This document shows positions 17,669 through 26,367 of a stretch of 64,000 bases of DNA, in pieces (position 1 is the first letter of the stretch; every line of letters starts with the position of its first letter). The position numbers were made by a program, and so were the translations under genes. Origin of the DNA: Bradyrhizobium iriomotense (GTDB taxonomy: Bacteria > Pseudomonadota > Alphaproteobacteria > Rhizobiales > Xanthobacteraceae); the NCBI RefSeq assembly GCF_030160715.1, contig NZ_BSOW01000003.1, positions 310,001 through 374,000 of the forward strand, in the 5' to 3' direction. The notes beneath the pieces were generated by a model. That model did not search any database. It was not told the DNA's origin and worked only from the letters and a program-made list of their open reading frames with translations.

Positions 17669-18701
17669 CTCCATCGCCATCGTCGGTGACCGCTTCATGC
17701 TGCCGTCGGTGTTCGCCGAGAAGATCACCGCCGCCTGCGGCAACGGCGTCGACATCCGCCTTCTGGAGCAGCCCTGGCCGGACGAGCCGATGGAGCACGG
17801 CTATGCCGGCTCGAAGCTCGATGGCCTGAAGGAGTTCATGGGCGATCCGGACGAGGTCGCAGAGTTCATCGGCGACGCAGCGCTGCTCGTGACGCATCTC
17901 GCACCGATCTCGCGATCGATGCTGGAGCGCCTGCCGAACCTGAAATTCATTGCGGTCTCGCGCGGCGGTCCCGTCAATATCGACATGCAGGCGACGCGCG
18001 ATCACGGGGTGATCGTCGTCAACACCCCGGGCCGCAATGCGAGCGCGGTGGCCGAATTCACCATCGGCGCCATTCTCGCCGAGACGCGCCTGATCCGCAG
18101 CGGCCACGAGTCCTTACGCGGCGGCGAATGGCGCGGCGATCTCTATCGCGCCGACCGCACCGGCCGCGAGCTCGGCGAGATGACGGTCGGCATCGTCGGC
18201 TACGGCGCGATCGGCACCCGCGTGGTGAAGCTGCTCAAGGCCTTCGGCTGCAAGATCCTGGTCGCCGACCCCTACGTCCAGCTCAGCGCGCAGGACCGCA
18301 ATGACGGTGTCGAGCACGTCGCCCTGGCGGATCTGCTGGCGCGCGCCGACGTCATCAGCCTGCACGCGCGGGTCACCAGTGAGACGACGGGCTTCATCGA
18401 TCGCGCGGCGCTCGCGCAGGTCAAGCCGGGCGCGTTGCTGATCAACACGGCGCGCGGCCCGCTGGTCGACTACAAGGCGCTCTTCGAGCTGTTGTCCTCG
18501 GGGCGCCTTGGCGGCGCCATGCTCGACACCTTTGCGGTCGAGCCGGTGCCACCGGACTGGCCGCTCCTGCAACTGCCGAACGTCACGCTGACGCCGCACA
18601 TCGCCGGCGCCTCCTTGCGCACCGTCACCATTGCTGCCGATCAGGCCGCGGAAGAGGTTCGCCGCTATCTCGCAGGCGAGCCGCCGCTCAACCCTTGCTG
18701 A
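17661..18701 (+). CDS. D-isomer-specific 2-hydroxyacid dehydrogenase
   Basis: The 346-residue protein has the NAD-binding GIVGYGAIGTRV (about residues 175-186) and the catalytic triad of the family: Arg in NTARGPL, Glu in FAVEPVP and His in TPHIAG. Family members reduce 2-keto acids or oxidise D-2-hydroxyacids (glyoxylate/hydroxypyruvate reductase, phosphoglycerate dehydrogenase, erythronate-4-phosphate dehydrogenase). The ATG at 17661 overlaps the kinase stop. Its place between an EryA-like kinase and a class II aldolase suggests that an acid-sugar or hydroxyacid intermediate occurs in the pathway, which is not part of the Brucella erythritol route. Confidence 0.85.
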   Translation: MSSSIAIVGDRFMLPSVFAEKITAACGNGVDIRLLEQPWPDEPMEHGYAGSKLDGLKEFMGDPDEVAEFIGDAALLVTHLAPISRSMLERLPNLKFIAVSRGGPVNIDMQATRDHGVIVVNTPGRNASAVAEFTIGAILAETRLIRSGHESLRGGEWRGDLYRADRTGRELGEMTVGIVGYGAIGTRVVKLLKAFGCKILVADPYVQLSAQDRNDGVEHVALADLLARADVISLHARVTSETTGFIDRAALAQVKPGALLINTARGPLVDYKALFELLSSGRLGGAMLDTFAVEPVPPDWPLLQLPNVTLTPHIAGASLRTVTIAADQAAEEVRRYLAGEPPLNPC

Positions 18702-18720
18702 AGACGAAAGGTGTTTCGAC

Positions 18721-19470
18721 ATGACCCGTGAGGAGCGACAGTTACGCGAAGCGATCATCGCCAAATGCCGGTGGATGAACGCCTCGGGTCTGAATCAGGG
18801 GACATCAGGAAATATTTCCGCGCGCTACAAGGACCGGATGCTGATCACGCCGTCGGCGACGCCCTATGACGCCATGAAGCCGGAGATGATCGCTTCGATG
18901 CCGCTCGAAGGTGAGCATGGCTCCTGGGAAGGACCGCTCCAGCCCTCCACCGAATGGCGCTTTCATCTCGATATCATGCGTGGCCGGCCGGATGTCGGCG
19001 GTGTCGTCCATACCCACTCGACCTACGCCACCGTGCTCGCGATCGCGCGCAAGCCGATTCCCGCCTGTCACTACATGATGGCGGCGTTCGGCGGCAACGA
19101 CATCCGCTGCGCCGGCTATGCGCGTTACGGCACGGCTGAGCTATCCGAGCTTGCCCTGCAAGCGCTCGAAGGCCGCAACGGCTGCCTGCTCGCCAATCAC
19201 GGCATGATCGCGGTGGGGGCTAATCTCGACAAGGCGATGTGGCTGGCGGTCGAGCTCGAGACCATCGCACGGCAATACTATCTTTCGCTCGCGCTCGGCG
19301 CGCCGCACATTCTCAGCGAGACGGAGATCGCGGACACCGCGAAGGGATTCTCGACTTACGGATTGCAGGCGCCCAAGGCCAAATCCAATGCCAAGGCGAA
19401 TCCAAAGGCGCGCGCCGCGAAGGCGGCGGCACGGCAACGGGTTGAGAAGAAGCACAGCGGAAAGCGATGA
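18721..19470 (+). CDS. class II aldolase, L-fuculose-phosphate aldolase-like
   Basis: A 249-residue protein with the compact fuculose-phosphate aldolase layout: NQGTSGNIS for phosphate binding near residue 25, TPSATPYD, the zinc histidines in VHTHS (about 97-101) and ANHGMIAVG (about 158-166). These Zn2+ enzymes cleave ketose 1-phosphates to DHAP and an aldehyde. The C-terminal 30 residues are an unusual Lys/Ala-rich tail not needed for the fold. AAAGGTG precedes the ATG. The stop overlaps the start of the GlpD/EryB-like gene. It is the second class II aldolase in the locus; the two are not close copies (249 against 346 residues). Confidence 0.86.
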   Translation: MTREERQLREAIIAKCRWMNASGLNQGTSGNISARYKDRMLITPSATPYDAMKPEMIASMPLEGEHGSWEGPLQPSTEWRFHLDIMRGRPDVGGVVHTHSTYATVLAIARKPIPACHYMMAAFGGNDIRCAGYARYGTAELSELALQALEGRNGCLLANHGMIAVGANLDKAMWLAVELETIARQYYLSLALGAPHILSETEIADTAKGFSTYGLQAPKAKSNAKANPKARAAKAAARQRVEKKHSGKR

Positions 19471-20975
19471 CGGGCGCTGCGCCTGACGCGGGCAGGGATC
19501 ACGGGCTTGTCGACATCGCCATCATCGGCGGTGGCATCAATGGCGCCGGTATCGCCCGCGATGCGGCGGGACGCGGGCTGAAGGTTCTGCTGTGCGAGAA
19601 GGACGATTTCGCCGAAGGCACCTCGTCACGCTCCGGCAAGCTCGTGCATGGCGGGCTGCGCTATCTCGAATATTACGAGTTTCGCCTGGTCCGTGAGGCC
19701 CTGATCGAGCGCGAGGTCCTCCTCGCGTCGGCGCCGCACATCATCTGGCCGATGCGCTTCGTGCTGCCACACTCGCCGGAGCAGCGGCCGGCCTGGCTGC
19801 TCCGCACCGGTCTGTTCCTCTACGACCACCTTGGCGGCCGCAAGCGCCTGCCGCCGAGCCGGGGGCTCGACCTCGCGCATGCGCCGGAGGGCGCGCCGCT
19901 GCGCGCCGAATTCCGCCGCGGCTTCGAATATTCGGATTGCTGGGTCGACGATGCCCGTCTCGTGATCCTCAATTTGATCGATGCCGCGCAGAACGATGCC
20001 AAAATCCTGCCGCGCACCCGCGCGGTGAGCGCGCGCCGGGAAGGGGGCGTCTGGCGTCTGGAGATGCAGAGCGAGGACGGCGGCACGCAGATCGTTCGGG
20101 CGCGTGCGCTCGTCAATGCGGCAGGCCCCTGGGTGCAGGATGTCGTGCAGGGCGTCGCCGGCCTGAACTCCTCGCACAATGTCCGGCTGGTCAAGGGAAG
20201 CCATGTGGTGGTGCCGAAATTCTGGAGCGGGCCGCAGGCCTATCTGCTGCAGAACGAAGATCGCCGCGTGATCTTCGTCAACCCCTATGAGGACGACCTC
20301 GCGCTGATCGGCACCACGGACATTCCTTACGATGGCAGCGCCGAGGACGTGGCGATCGACGAGGGCGAGATCGATTATCTGCTCAGGGTCCTGAGCCGCT
20401 ACTTCCGGGCCCCGCCGCGCGGAAACGAAGTGGTCCACGCCTTCTCCGGCGTACGGCCGCTCTATGACGACAACGCGGACAATCCGTCCGCGGTGACGCG
20501 CGACTATGTCTTCGAGGTTCACGGCACGCCGGACGCGTCGCCGCTGCTGTCGATCTTCGGCGGCAAGATCACGACCTATCGCAAGCTCGCCGAGCATGCG
20601 CTCGGGCGCCTGGAGGCCTGGTTTCCCAAGATGCAGCCGGCATGGACGGCAGGCGCACCGCTGCCCGGCGGCGACATCGGCGGTCGCTTCGACAATTTCG
20701 TCGTCGACCTCGCGCGCGACTATCCCGATCTTCCGCGCAAGCTGATCCATCACTATGCGCGCCTTTACGGGACGCGTGCCCGCGAGCTTTTGGGCCCGGC
20801 CCGCATTTCCGCCGATCTCGGACGTCATTTCGGCGGCGACTTCTATGAGCGGGAAGCCGCGTTTCTGCGCGAGAAAGAATGGGCAAAAAGGCCTGCCGAC
20901 TTCCTGGACCGCCGCACCAAGCATGGCCTGCATCTGACGCCGGCGCAGCGGGACGCTTTTGAGGACCACATCTAG
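19467..20975 (+). CDS. GlpD/EryB-like FAD-dependent polyol-phosphate dehydrogenase
   Basis: The 502-residue protein starts with the FAD-binding motif AIIGGGINGAGIARDAAGRG and continues with SGKLVHGGLRYLEYYEFRLV and the C-terminal FGGKITTYRKLAEHAL, the signatures of glycerol-3-phosphate dehydrogenase and of EryB, which oxidises erythritol 4-phosphate. It is membrane associated and gives electrons to quinone. Next to an EryA-like kinase the EryB role is the more attractive reading; with a GlpS/GlpT-like importer a glycerol role cannot be excluded. The ATG overlaps the aldolase stop. It closes the operon: the next gene has its own NikR-controlled promoter 12 bases past this stop. Confidence 0.87.
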   Translation: MTGAAPDAGRDHGLVDIAIIGGGINGAGIARDAAGRGLKVLLCEKDDFAEGTSSRSGKLVHGGLRYLEYYEFRLVREALIEREVLLASAPHIIWPMRFVLPHSPEQRPAWLLRTGLFLYDHLGGRKRLPPSRGLDLAHAPEGAPLRAEFRRGFEYSDCWVDDARLVILNLIDAAQNDAKILPRTRAVSARREGGVWRLEMQSEDGGTQIVRARALVNAAGPWVQDVVQGVAGLNSSHNVRLVKGSHVVVPKFWSGPQAYLLQNEDRRVIFVNPYEDDLALIGTTDIPYDGSAEDVAIDEGEIDYLLRVLSRYFRAPPRGNEVVHAFSGVRPLYDDNADNPSAVTRDYVFEVHGTPDASPLLSIFGGKITTYRKLAEHALGRLEAWFPKMQPAWTAGAPLPGGDIGGRFDNFVVDLARDYPDLPRKLIHHYARLYGTRARELLGPARISADLGRHFGGDFYEREAAFLREKEWAKRPADFLDRRTKHGLHLTPAQRDAFEDHI

Positions 20976-20987
20976 GCTTGCTTCCGG

Positions 20988-21015
20988 GTATGATAGTTCG
21001 ATAGAAATATCATAC
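20988..21015 (+). promoter_or_regulatory. NikR-type nickel operator, GTATGA-N16-TCATAC
   Basis: GTATGA at 20988-20993 and TCATAC at 21010-21015 are separated by exactly 16 bases, the spacing and sequence of the known NikR box. The outer bases extend the symmetry to GGTATGATA/TATCATACC. It lies 12 bases after the upstream stop and 30 bases before the nickel permease start, so a nickel-loaded repressor bound here would block that promoter. Confidence 0.85.
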
Positions 21016-21045
21016 CGGGGAGCGCGGTTGGATGGAGCGGGTCGG

Positions 21046-22107
21046 GTGACGAAGTGGTCTGGGCAGGGGGGCGGCGGATCCACCACCCTTTTGCTGTTCA
21101 CCGGACTTACCCTCGCCAACATCGCCGCATGGATCTGGGCGTTTGCGCTGTTCGCCGACAGGCCCGCGGTGATGGCGACCGCACTGCTCGCCTGGGTGTT
21201 CGGCCTGCGCCACGCTGTGGATGCCGATCACATCGCGGCCATCGACAATGTCGTGCGCAAGCTGATGCATGCGGACGATGCGCCGAAAAGCGCCGGCCTC
21301 TTTTTTGCGCTCGGCCATTCCACGGTCGTGGTCGTTGCCACGTTGCTGCTCTGCCTTGGCGTGGTGAGCCTCGGCGGTGACAGCCTGCTCAAGACCGTCG
21401 GCGGCCTGATCGGCACCTCGGTGTCCGCGCTCTTCCTGCTGCTGATCGGCATGGTCAATCTCGCGATTTTCGTCGGCCTGTGGCGGACGCTGCGCGCGGT
21501 CCGCGCCCAAGGCACCCATGATGTCGCAAAGCTCGAAGCACTGCTCGCCGGCCGCGGCCTCCTGGCGCGGCTGCTCGCGCCGATGTTCCGTATGGTCTCG
21601 AAATCCTGGCACATGTATCCGCTCGGCTTCCTGTTCGGGCTCGGCTTCGACACCGCGACCGAAATCGGCTTGCTGAGCATCTCGGCGACGGAAGCCGCAC
21701 GCGGCGCGTCGCTGTCCGATGTGCTGGTGTTTCCCGCGCTGTTCGCCGCCGGCATGGCGCTGGTCGACACGGCCGACTCGACGCTGATGGTGAGCGCCTA
21801 TCGCTGGGCCTTCGTCGATCCCATGCGCAAGCTCTGGTACAACCTCACCATCACCGGCGCTTCCGTCGTGGTCGCGTTGTTCATCGGCGGCGTCGAGGCG
21901 CTCGGGCTGATTGGGGACCGCCTCGGTCTTGAGGGCGGGCTGTGGACGCTGATCGAAAGCCTCAACGGCTCGCTCGCCAATTTCGGCTTCGCGGTGATCG
22001 CCCTGTTCGTGCTCGCCTGGGTCTTCTCCGCCATCGGCTATCGCATTGCCTTCGGCCGCGCCGGGCCCGGCGCCCTGAAGTGCGTCGATGCCGTCGAGAT
22101 GGCCTGA
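21046..22107 (+). CDS. nickel/cobalt permease of the NiCoT (HoxN/NixA) family
   Basis: A 353-residue membrane protein with about eight hydrophobic segments and the NiCoT signature in segment II, RHAVDADHIAAIDN. The other family motifs GLGFDTATEIGLL and GMALVDTADS are also present. It imports Ni2+ (or Co2+) at high affinity, here probably for hydrogenase or urease. I start at the GTG at 21046, with GGAGCGGG ahead of it; a TTG at 20959 in frame would begin inside the upstream gene and run through the operator. The NikR box just upstream points to repression by nickel and favours Ni2+ over Co2+ as cargo. Confidence 0.9.
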   Translation: MTKWSGQGGGGSTTLLLFTGLTLANIAAWIWAFALFADRPAVMATALLAWVFGLRHAVDADHIAAIDNVVRKLMHADDAPKSAGLFFALGHSTVVVVATLLLCLGVVSLGGDSLLKTVGGLIGTSVSALFLLLIGMVNLAIFVGLWRTLRAVRAQGTHDVAKLEALLAGRGLLARLLAPMFRMVSKSWHMYPLGFLFGLGFDTATEIGLLSISATEAARGASLSDVLVFPALFAAGMALVDTADSTLMVSAYRWAFVDPMRKLWYNLTITGASVVVALFIGGVEALGLIGDRLGLEGGLWTLIESLNGSLANFGFAVIALFVLAWVFSAIGYRIAFGRAGPGALKCVDAVEMA

Positions 22108-22156
22108 GTTCTTTTACACGGCAGTCGGCTATCCTCGTCCGCCGGAGCGGCGATCA

Positions 22157-22170
22157 TTGATCTGGGTCAA
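22157..22170. promoter_or_regulatory. FixK/FNR box upstream of the AI-2E-type permease
   Basis: TTGATCTGGGTCAA is a perfect TTGA-N6-TCAA palindrome, centred about 67 bases before the GTG at 22231. It is the first of eleven such boxes in the window. Confidence 0.7.
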
Positions 22171-22230
22171 CAGGATCGTGCGAGGCCGATCGATATTTTT
22201 GCGAAGGCTGCCTCGAGATGAGAGTCCGCC

Positions 22231-23319
22231 GTGAAGACGCTCCGCCAGCTCTTGTCCGCAGAAGACATCATCCAGCTCCTGATCCGGCTTGGCCTGCTGG
22301 CCTTGCTGATCATCTGGACATTCGTCATCATTCGCCCCTTCGTGTCGATCCTGACCTGGAGCGCGGTCCTTGCGGTGGCGTTCTTTCCCGCCTTCAGCTG
22401 GCTCGCGAAACTGCTCGGCGGACGTCCCCGGACGGCGGCGGCGATCCTCACGCTCATCGCGCTTGGCATCGTTCTCGGCCCGGCCGCCTGGCTCGGCGTG
22501 AGCGCGGTGGAGGGTGTGAAGGATCTGGCAAGCCAGCTCGGCACCGGCGAGCTCGCGCTTCAGCCGGCGCCGGAGCGGGTCAAGACATGGCCATTGATCG
22601 GCCCGCAGCTCTATGAACTCTGGGATCAGGCCTACACCAACATCCGGGCCGTATTGCGCGAGATCGCGCCCTATCTGAAGCCGCTCGCGGGACCGCTGCT
22701 GTCGTTTGCAGGCGATGCCGGTCTCGGCACGCTCCAGTTCCTGGTGTCCGTTCTCGTCTCCGGCATTCTCCTTCCTTTCGGACCGCAACTCGTGGCGGTG
22801 ACGCGTGGTTTCCTGGCTCGGATCGTCCCGGAGCAGAGCGAGCACTTTCTGGCTTTGGCGGGTGCGACCATCCGCGCGGTGGCGCAGGGCGTGATCGGCG
22901 TCGCGATCATTCAGGCCTTGCTGGCCGGTATCGGCTTCAAGCTGGCTGATATTCCAAGCGCGGGCCTGCTGGCTTTCGTGGTCCTGCTGTTGTCGATCGT
23001 GCAGATCGGCCCCCTCATCGTCCTTCTGCCGGTGATCATCTGGATCTGGACGGACAAGGACGTGACGACGGCATTGCTCCTGACGGTATTTCTCGTCCTT
23101 GTCGGGTTCCTCGACAATATTCTGAAGCCGCTCGTGATGGGACGAGGCCTGACCACGCCGACGCTTGTCATTCTCATTGGCGTGATCGGAGGAACACTCG
23201 CGCACGGGATCATCGGCCTGTTCATCGGGCCGATCATCCTGTCGGTAGCCTGGGAACTCGCCGCGGCGTGGATCCGCATTGACAGCGGCGCGCCGGTAGA
23301 AAAGCCGACGAGCGGCTGA
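22231..23319 (+). CDS. AI-2E family transporter (PerM/YdiK-like)
   Basis: A 362-residue protein with seven or eight hydrophobic segments in the family order: two pairs at the N-terminus (LLALLIIWTFVIIRPFVSIL), a hydrophilic region near 105-145, then VSVLVSGILLPFG and the C-terminal PLIVLLPVIIWIWT, HGIIGLFIGPIILSV. The family covers TqsA (AI-2 export), Na+/H+ antiporters and uncharacterised permeases; substrate is not readable here. GTG start with GAGATGAGAG upstream. A FixK/FNR box precedes it, so expression should rise under low oxygen. A palindromic repeat follows the stop. Confidence 0.85.
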   Translation: MKTLRQLLSAEDIIQLLIRLGLLALLIIWTFVIIRPFVSILTWSAVLAVAFFPAFSWLAKLLGGRPRTAAAILTLIALGIVLGPAAWLGVSAVEGVKDLASQLGTGELALQPAPERVKTWPLIGPQLYELWDQAYTNIRAVLREIAPYLKPLAGPLLSFAGDAGLGTLQFLVSVLVSGILLPFGPQLVAVTRGFLARIVPEQSEHFLALAGATIRAVAQGVIGVAIIQALLAGIGFKLADIPSAGLLAFVVLLLSIVQIGPLIVLLPVIIWIWTDKDVTTALLLTVFLVLVGFLDNILKPLVMGRGLTTPTLVILIGVIGGTLAHGIIGLFIGPIILSVAWELAAAWIRIDSGAPVEKPTSG

Positions 23320-23323
23320 GCCT

Positions 23324-23424
23324 TAAAGCGCGATGAGATTGGGATGAATCGTCGTCGCGCTTTAGGTTCTTGTTTGAGCATGATCTTTTCGGAAAACCGC
23401 TCCACACTTTTCCGGATCATGCTC
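23324..23424. repeat. palindromic intergenic repeat, copy 1
   Basis: Two adjacent stem-forming units. The first runs AAAGCGCGA...TCGCGCTTT (23325-23363). The second runs GAGCATGATC...GATCATGCTC (23376-23424), with an inner GGAAAA...TTTTCC pair. The same two units occur in reverse order and orientation at 38764-38867. Its right end touches the stop codon of the acetyltransferase, so it may also act as a terminator between the convergent genes. Confidence 0.8.
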
Positions 23425-23972
23425 TAGCCGAGCTTGAGGACAAGATGGACCGTCTGCGGGTCTCGGCGCGCGGCCGGCTTGAAGCCGGACCTTTCGAATG
23501 CGCGTAGCATCGCCGTGTTCTCGGGTAGCACCTCCGCCGTCAACTCCCGCAATCCACCATCGCGCGCAAGGCTGATGAGATGTCGCATCAGGAGAGAGCC
23601 GAGTCCGCGTCCCTGGAACGCGTCGACCACGACGAAGGCCATCTCCGCCAGCCCGGGCTCGAAGACGATGTATCGGCCACCTCCGACAATCATCTCTCCG
23701 TCGCTTCCACGGACAAGCGCCGCGAGCGCGACGTGATTTTTGAAGTCGACCTGCATGAAGAAGGCCCGCTCCTTGTCCGAGAAGTGGCGCTTCATGGCAA
23801 AGAAGCGACGCTGCAGGGATTGCGGGCTCGTCCGCTCGATCGCGGCCAGCATCTCCGCCTCGTCCTCGGGACGCAGCGCCCTGATCTCGACCGCGCTGCC
23901 GTCCTTCAGAAACTCCTGGGCTGAATAATTCGCAGCCTCTGCCATTGGGGGTTCCGATACCGCCTCGGCCAT
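23424..23972 (-). CDS. GNAT-family N-acetyltransferase
   Basis: A 182-residue single-domain acetyltransferase. The acetyl-CoA motif A is clear at VVVDAFQGRGLGSLLMRHLI (Q-x-x-G-x-G), and the N-terminal part (IRALRPEDEAEMLAAIERTSPQS) resembles the GNAT domain attached to protein lysine acetyltransferases of the Pat type. It could acetylate a protein or a small amine. Given the acetate kinase and phosphotransacylase genes next door, a role in acetyl-CoA or acyl-CoA enzyme control is possible but unproven. It is divergent from the DUF3141 operon, sharing a 119-base gap that holds a FixK/FNR box. Confidence 0.8.
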   Translation of the reverse strand: MAEAVSEPPMAEAANYSAQEFLKDGSAVEIRALRPEDEAEMLAAIERTSPQSLQRRFFAMKRHFSDKERAFFMQVDFKNHVALAALVRGSDGEMIVGGGRYIVFEPGLAEMAFVVVDAFQGRGLGSLLMRHLISLARDGGLRELTAEVLPENTAMLRAFERSGFKPAARRDPQTVHLVLKLG

Positions 23973-24022
23973 GATCGCTGCCGCGCGCCCTATTTCGACA
24001 CCGCTTTAAAGGGCGCTCGACG

Positions 24023-24036
24023 TTGACCTAGATCAA
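24023..24036. promoter_or_regulatory. FixK/FNR box upstream of the DUF3141-ptb-ackA-fabI operon
   Basis: TTGACCTAGATCAA, a perfect TTGA-N6-TCAA site, lies 56 bases before the ATG at 24092 and 51 bases before the divergent acetyltransferase start. It could serve either direction; distance suits a class II site for the plus-strand operon. Confidence 0.72.
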
Positions 24037-24091
24037 CGTTCGCCAGAGGCCACGCTCCTTGAATGACGCAGCGCGACAGCGAGGTCGGAAC

Positions 24092-26338
24092 ATGTCCATG
24101 GACAAAGCACAGGACAGAGCACAAGACAAAGCGCAATTCCCCGGTGGTCCCATGTCTGGGCTGGTTGCGTCGGCCGTCGAATATCTGGTGGATGCGGGCC
24201 AGCGCAGCGTCCTGTTCCTGGACATCATGCGTCAACGCGGTGACCAATACCGGGAACATGTCGCGCAGACCGCGCCGCATGTCCTGCAATATGCTGCCGA
24301 ATTGATCATGGACGGCCGCAAGCTGGACGAGCCGGTCAATTACGCGCTGGTGCGCATCATTCCGCCCAAGGGCGTCGAAATCGATATGAAGCGGCGGCCT
24401 TTCGTCGTGGTCGATCCCCGCGCGGGCCATGGGCCGGGCATCGGCGGCTTCAAGGCCGACAGCGAGATCGGCGTCGCGATGAAAGCCGGCCATCCCTGCT
24501 ATTTCATCGGATTCCTTCCGGAACCGATGCCGGGACAGACGATCGAGTGTATAGCCCGCGCCGAAGCGCTTTTCATCGAGAAGGTGATCAGCCGCCATCC
24601 CGACGCGGACGGCAAGCCCTGCGTGATCGGCAATTGCCAGGCCGGCTGGGCGGTCATGATCCTGGCCTCGCTGCGCCCGGAACTGTTCGGACCGCTGATC
24701 ATTGCCGGCGCGCCGCTCGCTTATTGGGCTGGTGTGCACGGCAAATATCCCATGCGCTACTCGGGCGGGCTGCTCGGCGGAAGCTGGCTGACGGCGCTTG
24801 CGAGCGATCTCGGAGGCGGCAAGTTCGATGGCGCCTGGCTGGTGCAAAACTTCGAGAACCAGAATCCGTCGAACACGCTCTGGACCAAGCAATATAACGT
24901 CTATTCCAAGGTCGACACGGAGGCGGACCGCTACCTCGAATTCGAGCGCTGGTGGGGTGGGCACGTCAACCTCAATGCCGAGGAGATCCAGTTCATCGTC
25001 GACGAGCTGTTCGTCGGCAACAATCTCGCGGCCGGCAAGATCGTGATGTCCGACGGCCGAAAAGTGGATCTGCGCAACATCCGCTCGCCGATCGTGGTGT
25101 TCTGCTCCAAGGGTGACAACATCACCCCGCCGCAGCAGGCATTGCACTGGGTCCTCGATTGCTATGCCGATGTCGATGAGATCAGGGCCTATGGGCAGAC
25201 GATCGTCTATACCGTGCACGAAAGCGTCGGCCATCTCGGCATCTTCGTGTCTGGCGGCGTCGCCAAGAAGGAGCACGCCGAATTCTCGGGCAATATCGAC
25301 CTGATCGACGTGCTGCCGCCCGGGCTCTATGAAGCAACCTTCGAGGCGAGGGGCTCTGGTACCCTCAATGCCGATCTCGCAACTGGCCAATGGATTATGC
25401 GCTGCGAGGCGCGGACGCTGGATGATATCCGCGCCATGGGCGGCAATTCACCCGAGGATGAGCTGCGGTTCGCCGCCGCCAAGCGCGTCTCGGAACTCAA
25501 TCTTGCGGCCTATCAAAAGTACGTCCAGCCCTGGATCAAGGGCATGGTGACCCCGCAAATGGCGGAGTTGGCGCGCAACATGCACCCGCTGCGGCTGCAA
25601 TATGAGGCCTTCAGCAGCCAGAATCCGTGGATGTCGGTGGTGAAATCGGCTGCCGACGAGGTCGAGGACAAGCGCAAGCCGGCCTCGAAGGACAATCCGT
25701 TCCTGGCGTTCCAGGAACAGATGTCCAAGCAGATCGTTCACGCGCTGGACAGCTGGCGGGATTCGCAGGAGGCGTTGAGCGAAGCCATCTTCCTCAATGT
25801 CTATGGTTCGCCGGCCTTGCAGGCGGCGGTCGGAGTGGATCCGAACGCCGCGCCATCCGCCCGGCGGGAGATGACGGCCGAACACCGGGCGATGCTGGAT
25901 CGGCGGATCGCCGAGTTGAAGTCGAAGATCGGCGAGGGCGGCCTTCGCGAGGCGGCCATTCGGGCGCTGCTTTATGTCGGTTCCGCCCGCGGCATGGTGG
26001 ACGAGCGCAGCATCGAGGCTTTGCGCCAGGTTCGGCGCGACCATGCGGGAGCGCGGTTGACGCTGGCCGAGTTCAAGATGCTGGTGCGCGAGCAATTCTT
26101 CATGTTGCTGCTGGATCGGGACGCAGCCTTGGCTGCGATCCCGAAGATGCTGCCTGACGATGTCAATCAGCGGCGCGGAGCATTCGCGGCGATGCGCGAA
26201 GTGCTGTCGGCAAGCGAGGACATCACGGGAGAGCGAGCAAAGCGCCTGAAGCAGGTCGCCGGGCTCTTCGGTGTGGATGAGGGAGGAGAGCCGGTGTCGA
26301 AGGTCGCCCCTTTCGATCCCCAGGCAAGGGCGTCGTAA
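24092..26338 (+). CDS. DUF3141 protein, PHA-synthase-like alpha/beta hydrolase
   Basis: A 748-residue cytoplasmic protein. Residues about 85-350 form an alpha/beta hydrolase fold like that of PhaC, with VVDPRAGHGPGIGGF and the nucleophile elbow GNCQAGWA, in which Cys takes the place used by PhaC-type enzymes. The acid and His regions are seen at CSKGDNITPP and HESVGHLGIFVSGG. The last 350 residues are helical and specific to DUF3141. The enzyme is probably an acyl-CoA or polyester handling protein; no activity is established as far as I know. The ATG at 24092 follows GAGGTCGG. It begins a four-gene unit with phosphotransacylase, acetate kinase and enoyl-ACP reductase. Confidence 0.83.
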   Translation: MSMDKAQDRAQDKAQFPGGPMSGLVASAVEYLVDAGQRSVLFLDIMRQRGDQYREHVAQTAPHVLQYAAELIMDGRKLDEPVNYALVRIIPPKGVEIDMKRRPFVVVDPRAGHGPGIGGFKADSEIGVAMKAGHPCYFIGFLPEPMPGQTIECIARAEALFIEKVISRHPDADGKPCVIGNCQAGWAVMILASLRPELFGPLIIAGAPLAYWAGVHGKYPMRYSGGLLGGSWLTALASDLGGGKFDGAWLVQNFENQNPSNTLWTKQYNVYSKVDTEADRYLEFERWWGGHVNLNAEEIQFIVDELFVGNNLAAGKIVMSDGRKVDLRNIRSPIVVFCSKGDNITPPQQALHWVLDCYADVDEIRAYGQTIVYTVHESVGHLGIFVSGGVAKKEHAEFSGNIDLIDVLPPGLYEATFEARGSGTLNADLATGQWIMRCEARTLDDIRAMGGNSPEDELRFAAAKRVSELNLAAYQKYVQPWIKGMVTPQMAELARNMHPLRLQYEAFSSQNPWMSVVKSAADEVEDKRKPASKDNPFLAFQEQMSKQIVHALDSWRDSQEALSEAIFLNVYGSPALQAAVGVDPNAAPSARREMTAEHRAMLDRRIAELKSKIGEGGLREAAIRALLYVGSARGMVDERSIEALRQVRRDHAGARLTLAEFKMLVREQFFMLLLDRDAALAAIPKMLPDDVNQRRGAFAAMREVLSASEDITGERAKRLKQVAGLFGVDEGGEPVSKVAPFDPQARAS

Positions 26339-26367
26339 CGCGCATTGACAGATTTGGGAGTGACATC

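Noticed and set aside
20959..21045. A TTG start at 20959 for the nickel permease
   Set aside because: It lies inside the upstream gene, lacks a ribosome site and would make the NikR operator part of the coding sequence.
23376..23424. The long palindrome after the AI-2E gene as a simple rho-independent terminator only
   Set aside because: The same composite unit occurs at 38764-38867, so it is a dispersed repeat, though it may also terminate transcripts.
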